Source of the DNA: Flavobacterium amniphilum
GTDB taxonomy: Bacteria > Bacteroidota > Bacteroidia > Flavobacteriales > Flavobacteriaceae
DNA: 64,000 bases
Assembly: GCF_023634845.1 (NCBI RefSeq)
Contig: NZ_JAMLJL010000011.1
Coordinates: 90,912 to 154,911, forward strand
Direction: 5' to 3'
Part shown: positions 55,642 to 64,000 of the stretch, piece after piece
Layout: the number at the start of each line of letters is the position of its first letter
Numbering within the stretch: position 1 is the first letter of the stretch
Position numbers and translations under genes: made by a program
The notes under the pieces: model-generated
What the model was told of the DNA's origin: nothing
Databases searched by the model: none
The model's input: only the letters and a program-made list of their open reading frames with translations

Positions 55642-58068
55642 TTAAATGTTATTTTTTGGCAAACTGAAATAAAAGCAGGAGCCTTCGTTTAATGTTGATT
55701 CGGCCCAGACAGTTCCGTTGTGTCTTTGGATTATCTTATGTACGATTGCAAGACCAATTCCCGTTCCTTCAAATTCGTTTTGGGAATGAAGTCTTTGAAA
55801 AACCCCGAAAAGTTTATTATAATATTGAATATCAAATCCTGCTCCGTTATCCTTCACATAATAAACGACAAAATCTTCTTTGTCAGGATAAGATCCAATT
55901 TCAATATGCGGATTCGATTTTATTGTTGAGAATTTTATGGCATTGGATATTAAATTTACCCATACTTGTTTGATTAATGATGGTGTGCCTACCGAAGGTA
56001 ATAATTCGTTTAGTGTAAATCTAATGTTTTGCTGATTTCCGTTTGTTTCTTCTTCTATAGTTGTATTTACCAAAGCTGCCATGTTGATTTCAGTAGTGGT
56101 TAGTGCGGCTCTTCCCAGTCGTGAAAAAGTGAGCAGGTCGTCAATAAGTTCTCCCATTTTTTTGGAATTGTTCAAAATGGCACCAAGAGCTTTTGTTCCG
56201 TCGGGACCAATGTCTGAAGAATAATCTTCCTGTAAAATTTTCGAATAACCATTGATAGCTCTTAACGGTGATCTTAAATCGTGAGAAACAGAATACGAAA
56301 ATGCTTCCAGTTCTTTGTTTACTTCCTGATATTGCTCTTCTGAGTTTTTTAGTTTGCTGATGTCTGTTTCAACAAAAACTAACTTTGTGAGCTGTTCAGA
56401 TTTGTTAAAAATAGGAGTAAGGGTAGTTTGAATCCAAAGTTGGTTTTTATCTTTTGTCGGTGTTGGATTTTCGTAAGTAACTGAAGTTTTTTCGTCAATT
56501 GCTTTTTTTATCAAATTTGTAATGTCATTGTTGCCACTTACTTTGAAAATATTGTCACCTCTTTTTTCTATATATTCTTCTATGGTTTCCCAGCCGAAGA
56601 GTTTTGAAAATCCTTCGTTAAACCATTCAATTTTACCATTTGCATCGGTAATGAAAACTCCGTTTGCGGTTTCACGGGCCACAATTGATAATTTTTCGAG
56701 CTGCTTGTTTTTTTCTTCAATTATTGTATTGGCTTTTGCCTTAATAATAAAGCGGCTGTATATTAACAACAATAATAATAGTACCGACAGAATGATGGCA
56801 ATTAAAAAGTTTCGGGTTTGCTCTTCCTGTTTTAGTTTATTTCCCTGTAATTCTTGATTCTTACTGAGAAGAAGGATTTCTTTGTCTTTGTTGTAGGATT
56901 CGAATTCGATTTGGGATTTGATAAGTGCTTTGGCTTTTTGTTCATCTAAAATACTGTCAAGATATTTTTCATAAAGGAGTCTGTTTTCATATGCCTCACT
57001 GAATTTCTTCTGAGCAGAATATATTTCCGAAACAGTAAAATAATTGTCCTTGATTTGACCAATGTAGTTATTTGCTTTTGCTATTTTGAGATGTTCCTTT
57101 GAATACTCCAATGCCTTATCATACATCTTGAGGTCTTTGTAAACATTAATTACCGAATATAGGGTGCCGAGAGTAAAGTCTATATTGCCGGTTTCTTTAA
57201 GCATCTTATTTGCTTTAAAATAATTTTGTAATGCTTCTTTGTATTTTTTCTGTGCATAATTGGCTTCTGCGATATTGCCAATGTTTATGGCTGATCTTAA
57301 ATTATCATTGTTCTTTAGACTTAGCTTCAATGATTCATTGGAATAGAATAATGATTTTTCCAGAAAGGTATTTGAAGGATGAATTCTGTTATAGCCAAGA
57401 TACAGATTGGCGAGATTCAATAAGGAGACACTTATTCGTTCTTCATCTTTGTTTTTTTTGTAATAACTTAATGCTTTCGTGTATAGTGTGTGTGTTTTTT
57501 GTGAGTAGGATGTGTCTTTTAATATCCAGGCCCGATCTGCATTTACATGTCCCATTACCATTTGGCACATGGCAACTTTTGCTTCATCTCCTGTTTTTTT
57601 GTAAAGCGAAAGTGATTTTGTGAAGTTATTGATTGCTTTTTGATAGTTATCGATGTCTTTGTAGATGTATCCTAATTCAAAATAGGATTTCGCCTGTCCG
57701 GTTGTGTCATTTACCTGTTCGAACTTTCGTAAGGCACTAATGATTTTGTTAAGTGATACAATATAATTGTTTTGGGCTCTGTCAATTCTTGCCAATACTA
57801 ATAATGCTTCAGCTTCAATTTTTGGATTATTGTTTTTACGGGCAATTTTTATAGCTGTTTCTGCATATGATTTCGATTTTTTTATGTCATATTGGGCCAA
57901 CTCGCTGCTTAACAAAACCATAGAATTTGCCTTGTCCGTGTCAGATATTGCATTTTTGACACGCTTTTCAAGTGAATCTCTTTTTTTCAGATTCTGGCCA
58001 TTAAGACTGTTTTGCAGATTGAATATGCAAGAAGCAAACAGGATTAATATGAGAGAGTTTTTTTTCAA
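55642..58068 (-). CDS. TPR-PAS sensor histidine kinase
   Basis: The 808-residue membrane kinase has a signal peptide (1 to about 24), a periplasmic TPR region (about 35-400), one membrane helix (about 420-442), a PAS domain (about 455-580: ANGVFITDANGKIEWFNEGFSKLFGW), and a HisKA domain with SVSHDLRSPLRAINGYSK (H596). The HATPase domain has the N box NLISNAIKFS and G boxes VKDNGAGFD and GTGIGLAIVHKI. The input signal is unknown; periplasmic TPRs suggest a protein or peptide ligand. It precedes two receiver genes and follows a third. Confidence 0.95.
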   Translation of the reverse strand: MKKNSLILILFASCIFNLQNSLNGQNLKKRDSLEKRVKNAISDTDKANSMVLLSSELAQYDIKKSKSYAETAIKIARKNNNPKIEAEALLVLARIDRAQNNYIVSLNKIISALRKFEQVNDTTGQAKSYFELGYIYKDIDNYQKAINNFTKSLSLYKKTGDEAKVAMCQMVMGHVNADRAWILKDTSYSQKTHTLYTKALSYYKKNKDEERISVSLLNLANLYLGYNRIHPSNTFLEKSLFYSNESLKLSLKNNDNLRSAINIGNIAEANYAQKKYKEALQNYFKANKMLKETGNIDFTLGTLYSVINVYKDLKMYDKALEYSKEHLKIAKANNYIGQIKDNYFTVSEIYSAQKKFSEAYENRLLYEKYLDSILDEQKAKALIKSQIEFESYNKDKEILLLSKNQELQGNKLKQEEQTRNFLIAIILSVLLLLLLIYSRFIIKAKANTIIEEKNKQLEKLSIVARETANGVFITDANGKIEWFNEGFSKLFGWETIEEYIEKRGDNIFKVSGNNDITNLIKKAIDEKTSVTYENPTPTKDKNQLWIQTTLTPIFNKSEQLTKLVFVETDISKLKNSEEQYQEVNKELEAFSYSVSHDLRSPLRAINGYSKILQEDYSSDIGPDGTKALGAILNNSKKMGELIDDLLTFSRLGRAALTTTEINMAALVNTTIEEETNGNQQNIRFTLNELLPSVGTPSLIKQVWVNLISNAIKFSTIKSNPHIEIGSYPDKEDFVVYYVKDNGAGFDIQYYNKLFGVFQRLHSQNEFEGTGIGLAIVHKIIQRHNGTVWAESTLNEGSCFYFSLPKNNI

Positions 58069-58176
58069 ATAAGACGGCCTAAAATTGAATATATAGTATG
58101 GAAATGAACGTGTAATTTAAAAAAAAATAATTGAAATGTATTTTATGCAGAATGTAAAGAAGTGAAAAATATAGTT

Positions 58177-58806
58177 TTACTCAATTTCGTTTGTTTTTTC
58201 GACTATTTCACGGATGATACCGTCTAAATCTGTTGCAGTGGTTTCCAGACGTGTCAGAATTTCTACATTTTCAGGGTCGCAGGGTTCGTCAAAATTGAAA
58301 ATACTGATTAAGCCAAGGATGTCTGCTACCGGTCTTCTAATCTGATGGGATTGAAGAAAAGCGATTTCGAGCAATTTTTTATTTTGTGTACGTATCTTTT
58401 CCTCAGCAATTTTCTTTTCATTTTTCTCTTCAACTTCTTTTAAAGCCCTATTGATTTTTTGATTGAGTGTAAACAGTTTGTCTTTTTGAACATAATCCGT
58501 AACACCGTTTTTGATTAGTTCAACCGCTTTTTCTTCACCAATTGCTCCCGAAACGATAATGAAGGGTATGTCCGGTTTTTCCTGTTGCTTAATTTGGAAT
58601 GCGTTGAATCCGTCAAAAGAAGGAAGGCTGAAATCAGACAGTATGAGATCTGGCTTGAAATCATTAAGTGCTTTTATGAATGTTTCCCTGTTCTGAACAA
58701 CTTCAAAAACAAAATCATAATCAGACTTTTTGAGTTCCCAAGTAAGTAAATCGGCATCGCTTATTGTGTCTTCAAGAATGAGTATTTTTAAATTCCTGCC
58801 AATCAT
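58177..58806 (-). CDS. Receiver protein with a C-terminal DHp-like helix pair and no kinase ATPase domain
   Basis: The 209-residue protein has a receiver domain (1 to about 122: LEDTISDAD, phosphorylated D58 in LSDFSLPSFDG, Lys in QKDK), a charged coiled coil (about 122-146) and a helical segment with LQSHQIRRPVADILGLI, an H-box with H154. The HATPase domain of a histidine kinase is absent. This layout fits a phosphotransfer step or a dimeric modulator of the adjacent kinase, whose gene starts 108 bases downstream. Confidence 0.85.
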   Translation of the reverse strand: MIGRNLKILILEDTISDADLLTWELKKSDYDFVFEVVQNRETFIKALNDFKPDLILSDFSLPSFDGFNAFQIKQQEKPDIPFIIVSGAIGEEKAVELIKNGVTDYVQKDKLFTLNQKINRALKEVEEKNEKKIAEEKIRTQNKKLLEIAFLQSHQIRRPVADILGLISIFNFDEPCDPENVEILTRLETTATDLDGIIREIVEKTNEIE

Positions 58807-58966
58807 ATGGTCTAATTTTAGTGAAAATTACAAAGAGTAATGAGGATCAGTTATTAAATTCCGGAAATGCAAGAGGGAGTATGCTAAATTACAAAAAACA
58901 CAAGGATATTTTGATGTTTTTTAATTTTTTATAGTCAAAGGCTTTTATTTTTGTTAAATAAACAGA

Positions 58967-59008
58967 GAATGTATAGTCTGGATTTTATTTCTTTCAAACT
59001 ATACATTC
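58967..59008. repeat. Inverted repeat in the 218-base gap beside lpxB
   Basis: GAATGTATAGT (58967-58977) and ACTATACATTC (58998-59008) form a perfect 11-base stem with a 20-base spacer. Neither strand has a strong T tract after it. It may be an unusual 3' end for the lpxB message or a protein-binding site. Nothing else was seen in 58807-59024. Confidence 0.6.
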
Positions 59009-59024
59009 AGTAGGTGATGTGAAT

Positions 59025-60143
59025 TTATTTTTGTTTTAAAGCTGATACGATTAATTTAGCTGTAGTCGCGCTTGCACCTTTTCCGCCTAATTTTGTTTCC
59101 AATTCGCTGTATTTCTCCAGAAGTGATGAACGATGTTCCGGATTTAAAATACGGGTTAATTCTTCTTTTATTCTTTTCTGGTTGCATTCATCCTGAATCA
59201 GTTCAGTGACAACTTCCTGATCCATAATTAAATTGACAAGGGAAATGTATTTTAATGTGATGATCCTTTTGGCAATTTGGTATGAAATCCAATTTCCTTT
59301 ATATAAGACAACTTCGGGAACTTTGAAAAGCGCAGTTTCTAAAGTGGCTGTTCCGGATGTAACCAAGGCTGCATGTGAAATACTTAATAAATCATATGTC
59401 TTATTTGAAATGAATTTAATGTTTTTTTGTGTCAGAAACTGTTGGTAAAATGAGTATTCCTGACTTGGTGCGCCTGCAATAACAAATTGATAATCAGGAA
59501 AATAGTCAACCACAGAAAGCATTTCGGAAAGCATTTTTGCAATTTCCTGTTTGCGGCTGCCTGGTAACAATGCTATAACCGGTTTGTCTGAAAGCTGGTG
59601 TTCCTTTTTAAATTCCTCCGGATTCGTCGAGGTTCGGTTTTGAATGGCATCAATTAATGGATGCCCAACAAATTCAACCGGATAATTATGCTTTTTTTCG
59701 TAAAAATCTTTTTCAAAAGGAAGGATGACATACATTTTGTCAACATCTCTTTTGATGGCTTTGATCCGGTTTTCTTTCCAGGCCCAAATTTGCGGTGAAA
59801 TGTAGTAATGGGTTTTAAAACCGAGTTTTTTTGCCCATTTGGCGATACGCATGTTAAAACCCGGATAGTCTATAAAAATAAGAATATCTGGATTGAAATC
59901 TAATATGTCTTTTTTGCAAACGTCTATATTAGACAGGATAGTTCTTAGGTTCATCACTACTTCGGCAAATCCCATGAAGGCTAAATCTCTGTAATGCTTG
60001 ACTAATGTTCCGCCGGCGTTCTGCATTAAATCGCCTCCCCAAAACCGGATTTGGGCGTTATTGTCTTCCTGAAAAATGCTTTTCATCAAATTTGAGCCAT
60101 GAAGATCTCCGGAAGCTTCTCCTGCAATGATATAATATTTCAT
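59025..60143 (-). CDS. lpxB: Lipid-A-disaccharide synthase
   Basis: The 372-residue enzyme joins UDP-2,3-diacylglucosamine and lipid X to make the lipid A disaccharide. Family motifs are GEASGDLHGSNLM (8-20), GFNMRIAKWAKK, YISPQIWAWKENRIK (about 114-128), LLPGSRKQEI (about 193-202) and VTSGTATLETAL. Its ATG shares a base with the stop of the upstream small gene, so surE, the small gene and lpxB form one operon. Confidence 0.96.
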   Translation of the reverse strand: MKYYIIAGEASGDLHGSNLMKSIFQEDNNAQIRFWGGDLMQNAGGTLVKHYRDLAFMGFAEVVMNLRTILSNIDVCKKDILDFNPDILIFIDYPGFNMRIAKWAKKLGFKTHYYISPQIWAWKENRIKAIKRDVDKMYVILPFEKDFYEKKHNYPVEFVGHPLIDAIQNRTSTNPEEFKKEHQLSDKPVIALLPGSRKQEIAKMLSEMLSVVDYFPDYQFVIAGAPSQEYSFYQQFLTQKNIKFISNKTYDLLSISHAALVTSGTATLETALFKVPEVVLYKGNWISYQIAKRIITLKYISLVNLIMDQEVVTELIQDECNQKRIKEELTRILNPEHRSSLLEKYSELETKLGGKGASATTAKLIVSALKQK

Positions 60144-60415
60144 TAAACCAAAAGTGTGATTACGGTTAAAATAATTGTTGCCAAAACGACACCACGTGCC
60201 ATCATTTCCTTGTTGATTTTCAGTAAAATGAAAAATGCAATTAAATTCATTACTGCGCCAATGGTGATAATTTTCCCTAAGTATCCGAAAGCTTCGTAGT
60301 TTCGTATTCCTTCTCCGAAACTAAAATCGGTGAATAGTGTAAAAAACAGAAAAATGCCAATGAAAGTTGCAGCAAAACCTATCAGAACTCCTAATAGTAA
60401 ATCAGCTTTTTTCAT
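60143..60415 (-). CDS. Small three-helix membrane protein between surE and lpxB
   Basis: From the ATG at 60415, which overlaps the surE stop (ATGA), the product is 90 residues. Three hydrophobic helices are visible (about 4-27, 46-64, 70-88). No catalytic motif is seen. Tight coupling at both ends implies co-expression with lipid A synthesis, but no role can be assigned. An alternative start at 60424 adds three residues. Confidence 0.8.
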   Translation of the reverse strand: MKKADLLLGVLIGFAATFIGIFLFFTLFTDFSFGEGIRNYEAFGYLGKIITIGAVMNLIAFFILLKINKEMMARGVVLATIILTVITLLV

Positions 60416-61179
60416 AAATTCCAAGTATTAAGTTGTTGAATTGCATGATGGGCAGTTAAATCGAATTGTACCGGAACAATTGATGCATATCCATTTTTTA
60501 AAGCCCATTCATCAGTATCTTCTCCTTTGTCTTCGTTTACAAATTCACCTGACAGCCAATAATATTCCTTGCCAAATGGCGAAATACGACGGTCAAATTT
60601 CTCTTCATATTTTGCACGGGCTTGTCTGCAGATTTTGATGCCTTTTATTTCATCTTTAGGAAGTTTTGGAAAATTGACATTCAAAACGACACCATCGGGT
60701 AATTTTTGTGATAAAACTTCTTTGATGATTTTTTCTACAAAAGGTTTTACAGGTTCAAAATCGGCTTTCCAACTGAAATCAGCTAAGGAAAAACCTATGG
60801 AAGGAATGCCTTCTATCCCAGCTTCAATGGCAGCACTCATCGTTCCCGAGTAAATTACGTTAATCGCTGAGTTTGAGCCGTGGTTAATACCTGATACACA
60901 TAAATCAGGTTTAATTTTCAATATTTCGTTTTTGGCTATTTTGACACAGTCTGCCGGTGTTCCTGAGCAGGTGTATTCAGTTACTTCTGCGCCTTCATCT
61001 GAAACTTTGTTGATTTGCAAAGTGTTGTTTACGGTTATGGCGTGTCCCATACCGCTTTGCGGACTGTCGGGGGCTACTACTACAACATCGCCTAAATTTC
61101 TTACAATTTCGATAAGTGTCCTAATTCCGGGAGCAGTGATGCCGTCATCATTAGTAACCAGTATCAAGGGTTTTTTCAT
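60412..61179 (-). CDS. surE: 5'/3'-nucleotidase SurE
   Basis: The 255-residue phosphatase removes phosphate from nucleoside monophosphates. Metal site residues are in ILVTNDDGITAPGI (D10, D11) and VSGINHGSNSAINVIYSGT (about 94-112), with CSGTPADCV near 71. It begins the operon surE, small membrane protein, lpxB. The next gene overlaps its stop by the ATGA arrangement. Confidence 0.95.
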   Translation of the reverse strand: MKKPLILVTNDDGITAPGIRTLIEIVRNLGDVVVVAPDSPQSGMGHAITVNNTLQINKVSDEGAEVTEYTCSGTPADCVKIAKNEILKIKPDLCVSGINHGSNSAINVIYSGTMSAAIEAGIEGIPSIGFSLADFSWKADFEPVKPFVEKIIKEVLSQKLPDGVVLNVNFPKLPKDEIKGIKICRQARAKYEEKFDRRISPFGKEYYWLSGEFVNEDKGEDTDEWALKNGYASIVPVQFDLTAHHAIQQLNTWNL

Positions 61180-61280
61180 TTCGGTTGATAAAATTAATAT
61201 AAAAAGTACGGCTAAAATACGTAAATTTATATGTAACTATTTAATTTTACAGCTTTAACAAAAAATTATGTGAGGAACTA

Positions 61281-61310
61281 TTTGTTGGCATGGTTTTTTA
61301 TGTACTTTAG
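61281..61310 (+). promoter_or_regulatory. Putative promoter of the prc-type protease gene
   Basis: TTTG (61281-61284), 18 bases, then TACTTTAG (61303-61310) is one base from the -7 consensus. It ends 8 bases before the ATG, giving a very short leader. Confidence 0.45.
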
Positions 61311-61318
61311 TAACTATT

Positions 61319-63490
61319 ATGAATGCAATTTGGATGTTTATGAGAAAGAATTTTAAGGTAATACTTGCAGTCGTTGCTGTATCGGCATTTTTATGGAGTT
61401 TTATGCCTAAAAGACAGCATGATCCGGAAAAAGATAAGATGCTTCTGGATTTGATTTCCTTCGTGATTGAGAAAGGACACTATAGTCCGACAGCCATGGA
61501 TGATAAGTTTTCTAAAGGGGTTTATGATGATTTTCTGGATGCAGTCGATCCGTCGAAACGATTTTTTATTGAATCGGACATCAAGGAATTCAAACCTTAT
61601 GAGTATGAAATCGACGACATGATCAAAAACCGTGATCTTACATTCTTTAATCTGGTGTACGACAAATTGCAAAAACGTATGTCGGAAGCTAAAGTAATTT
61701 ACAGGGCTTTAAATGACAAACCCTATGATTTTAAAGTTGACGAGACAATAAATATTGATTCGGATAAAATTGCTTTCGCCAAAAATTATTCTGATTTAAA
61801 AAACAGATGGCGTTTGCAAATGAAACTTTCAGTTCTGGCTTCATTGGTTGATAAACAGGAGATTGAAGAAGGTAAAAAAACAAAAGATCCTAATTATAAG
61901 GTTAAAACTTATGAGCAATTGGAGAAAGAATCCCGTGAATCAACGTTGAAATCTTTAAATGAATATTTCGATTTTATTGATGAGCTGGAGAAAAGTAACT
62001 GGTTTGAAATTTATGTGAATTCGATTGTTACACAGTTCGATCCGCATACTTTCTATTTTGCTCCCGAAGAAAAAGAGAAGTTTGATATCAGCATGAGTGG
62101 AAAACTTGAAGGTATTGGTGCCCGTTTGCAAAAAAAGAATGACCATACAGAAATATCAGAATTGATTTCTGGAGGTCCGGCATGGAGATGTAAACAGCTT
62201 GAAGCTGGAGATATCATCTTAAAAGTTGGACAGGGAGCAGCAGAACCGGTTGAAGTTGTTGGAATGCGTTTGGATGATGTAGTGAAAAAGATTAAAGGAC
62301 CAAAAGGTACAGAAGTGCGTTTGACGGTTAAAAAAGTGGATGGTTCAATTCAGGTTGTTATACTGAAGAGAGATGTAGTTGAAATTGAAGAAACATATGC
62401 AAAATCAAGCGTAGTTGAAAAGAATGGTAAAAAATTCGGAATTATTTATTTACCAAAATTCTATATCGATTTTGAAAATGATGATAACAGAGATGCTGCA
62501 AAAGACGTTGCAACAGAAGTTGAAAAACTTAAAAAAGCTGGAGTGCAAGGTATTGTAATGGATTTACGTGATAATGGTGGTGGTTCTTTAAAGACTGTTG
62601 TTGATATTACCGGATTGTTTATTGATAGAGGACCGGTTGTGCAAATCAGATCGTCAAACGGTAAGAAAGAAGTTTTAAATGATCATGATTCAAAAGTACA
62701 GTGGGACGGACCGTTGGTAGTATTGCAAAATAACTTCTCAGCATCCGCATCAGAAATTTTTGCAGCAGCTATTCAAGATTATAAACGAGGAATTATCCTT
62801 GGTAGTAAGCAATCTTATGGTAAAGGAACAGTTCAGAATGTTATTGATCTGAATCAATTCATCAAGAACAGTACTTTCGGAGATTTTGGTGCTTTGAAAA
62901 CGACTACTCAGAAGTTTTACCGTATTAATGGTGGATCTACACAGTTGGAAGGAGTGACAAGCGATATTCCAATGCCGGATCGTTATTCTTATATTAAAAT
63001 AGGGGAGAGAGACGTTCACAATGCGATGCCATGGGACAAAATTGATCAGGCTGTATATCAGCCAACAAAATCGGTTTTAAACTTCGAAACAGTTGTGATT
63101 AATAGCCAGAAGCGTATTGCTGAAAATGCTCAATTCAAACTGATCGATGAAAATGCAAAATGGATCAATGATAGAAAAGAAGACAATATTGTAAGTCTGA
63201 GTCTTGATAAATATAAAAAAGAAGTAGCAGCTATTGAAGAAGTAACTAAAAAATACAAAGCAATAACTAGTTATAAGAACAACTTGAATTTTGTTTCATT
63301 GCCTAGTGAAATTGAAGTGATGAAAAAAGATAGTGTGCTGGCTCAAAAAAGAAAAGACTGGCATGATGTATTAGCCAAAGACGCTTATATTGATGAAGCA
63401 TTGAATGTTTTAGGAGATATAAAAAGTAATTTTGTAAATAAGAATGTTGCGATTAAAAACACTAAGCCTAAGTTGCTTACTAAGTCGTAA
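61319..63490 (+). CDS. prc: Tail-specific protease (Prc/CtpA, S41 family)
   Basis: The 723-residue periplasmic protease has an N-terminal membrane or signal segment (about 12-30), an N-terminal helical domain, a PDZ domain (about 245-345: GARLQKKND, LEAGDIILKVG) and the S41 catalytic domain. The catalytic dyad is Ser476 in NNFSASASEIFAAA and Lys502 in SYGKGTVQ. A C-terminal DUF3340-like region follows. It degrades or trims envelope proteins with non-polar C-termini. Its terminator hairpin is next to an insertion element. Confidence 0.94.
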   Translation: MNAIWMFMRKNFKVILAVVAVSAFLWSFMPKRQHDPEKDKMLLDLISFVIEKGHYSPTAMDDKFSKGVYDDFLDAVDPSKRFFIESDIKEFKPYEYEIDDMIKNRDLTFFNLVYDKLQKRMSEAKVIYRALNDKPYDFKVDETINIDSDKIAFAKNYSDLKNRWRLQMKLSVLASLVDKQEIEEGKKTKDPNYKVKTYEQLEKESRESTLKSLNEYFDFIDELEKSNWFEIYVNSIVTQFDPHTFYFAPEEKEKFDISMSGKLEGIGARLQKKNDHTEISELISGGPAWRCKQLEAGDIILKVGQGAAEPVEVVGMRLDDVVKKIKGPKGTEVRLTVKKVDGSIQVVILKRDVVEIEETYAKSSVVEKNGKKFGIIYLPKFYIDFENDDNRDAAKDVATEVEKLKKAGVQGIVMDLRDNGGGSLKTVVDITGLFIDRGPVVQIRSSNGKKEVLNDHDSKVQWDGPLVVLQNNFSASASEIFAAAIQDYKRGIILGSKQSYGKGTVQNVIDLNQFIKNSTFGDFGALKTTTQKFYRINGGSTQLEGVTSDIPMPDRYSYIKIGERDVHNAMPWDKIDQAVYQPTKSVLNFETVVINSQKRIAENAQFKLIDENAKWINDRKEDNIVSLSLDKYKKEVAAIEEVTKKYKAITSYKNNLNFVSLPSEIEVMKKDSVLAQKRKDWHDVLAKDAYIDEALNVLGDIKSNFVNKNVAIKNTKPKLLTKS

Positions 63491-63508
63491 TATTTGATGC
63501 TAAGTAAT

Positions 63509-63532
63509 AAAAAGGGTTGCCATTGGCAACCC
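63509..63532 (+). terminator. prc terminator hairpin without its T tract
   Basis: GGGTTGCC / GGCAACCC (63514-63532, loop ATT) is preceded by an A tract, the usual symmetric terminator of this genome, but is followed directly by the IS end TGACAC instead of T residues. Confidence 0.65.
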
Positions 63533-63533
63533 T

Positions 63534-64000
63534 GACACTATCCCAAAAAGTGTGTAAGTTTAAAAATAACGGGGTTTGACTTTTTACTTAAAGTTGAACC
63601 CTTTTTTCAAATATAGTTAAGAACTGATTGAGGATTAATCCCCAATTTCGGATTGGCATCGACCATTTTTTGGTTGCTTCCTGATAATTTATTTTTGGTG
63701 TATTTTCTAATTTTTCCATTGAGGTTTTCAATTAAATTTGTCGTATAAATGATTTTTCTGATTTCAATGGGGAAGTCAAAAAAGACGGTAAGTTCCTCCC
63801 AGTTTTCTTCCCAGGATTTTACGGCATATGGATATTTATGATTCCATTTGTTTGCAAAATCTTCCAAAGCTCCTTTTGCAGCTTGTTTGGTTGGTGCATC
63901 ATAAATCTGTTTCATGTCTTTAGAAAACTCCTTTTTATCTTTCCAGACTACATAACGGGCTGAGTTACGGATTTGATGTACCACACAGATTTGTGTCTGC
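63534..64000 (-). mobile_element. IS256-family insertion element, one end (continues beyond the window)
   Basis: Sequence from about 63534 (GACACTATCCCAAAAAGTGT) to the right edge is the transposase 3' end plus a likely terminal inverted repeat. The exact outer base and the target duplication cannot be set without the other end. Confidence 0.65.
63588..64000 (-). pseudogene. IS256-family transposase, frameshifted near its C-terminus and cut by the window edge
   Basis: On the minus strand the frame is open from the edge through family-typical [31 protein letters not shown] and [19 protein letters not shown]. After NKLS (about 63682) it runs into unrelated residues and stops near 63607. The expected C-terminus, [20 protein letters not shown] and then EKRVQL-stop at 63588, is intact in another frame. 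A deletion of about 50 bases, not a multiple of three, removed the usual FPTD...LR segment. The element is probably inactive unless another copy supplies transposase. Confidence 0.85.

Noticed and set aside
1..64000. CRISPR arrays, prophage, restriction or defence genes
   Set aside because: None seen; the repeats present are short coding duplications, terminators or a degenerate three-unit repeat without spacers.

Overview
The window is chromosomal DNA of a low-GC member of the Bacteroidota, most likely Flavobacterium or a close Flavobacteriaceae relative. The evidence is a SusC/SusD/SusE outer-membrane system, a type IX secretion (T9SS) C-terminal sorting domain on an amylase, class II HMG-CoA reductase beside a GYDIA-type GHMP kinase, no obvious Shine-Dalgarno sequences, and promoters of the Bacteroidota type (TTTG, about 19 bases, TAnnTTTG), best seen before tRNA-Phe. 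The species cannot be fixed by eye.

Layout. 1-3.5 kb: the 3' part of a large outer-membrane protein gene and a secreted Lys/Ala-rich protein. 3.5-23.8 kb: a complete malto-oligosaccharide/starch utilisation locus. On the minus strand are susC-susD-susE and a T9SS-secreted GH13 amylase. Divergently on the plus strand are a LacI-family regulator, an MFS sugar transporter, beta-phosphoglucomutase, a GH65 phosphorylase, a SusA-like GH13, a GH31 alpha-glucosidase and a further GH13. The logic is: starch is cut at the surface, oligosaccharides enter through SusC/D, are trimmed in the periplasm, and maltose crosses the inner membrane to be phosphorolysed to glucose and beta-glucose-1-P, then glucose-6-P. 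A LacI-type palindrome lies between the divergent arms, and intrinsic terminators sit inside both arms just ahead of amylase genes.

23.8-33 kb: GDPD, an HI0933-type flavoprotein, TspO, then mevalonate decarboxylase and kinase, a UbiA-type prenyltransferase, a TPR protein, an RsuA/RluB pseudouridine synthase and a DUF885 lipoprotein. 33-42 kb: an AsmA-like protein, an acidic four-repeat lipoprotein, tRNA-Phe, and an envelope cluster (coaX, OMP, lptC, small membrane protein, PpiD/SurA-like foldase). 42-52.6 kb: GYDIA kinase and HMG-CoA reductase, a DPP-IV-like peptidase followed by three peptide (POT) transporters, and two thioredoxin-fold proteins. 52.6-59 kb (minus): ComEC and a phosphorelay cluster of one TPR-PAS histidine kinase and three receiver proteins. 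59-63.5 kb: surE, a small membrane protein, lpxB, and a Prc-type protease. 63.5-64 kb: one end of an IS256-family element whose transposase is frameshifted and which appears to have inserted at the base of the prc terminator.

Most of the window is ordinary, well-packed core gene content; no gene-free stretch exceeds 300 bases and no CRISPR array, phage or defence island was seen. The most interesting points are the regulatory architecture of the maltodextrin locus, the repeat lipoprotein, the receiver-DHp protein without an ATPase domain, the POT paralogue with Lys at the TM7 Glu position, the thioredoxin homologue with a broken CXXC, and the IS-disrupted terminator.
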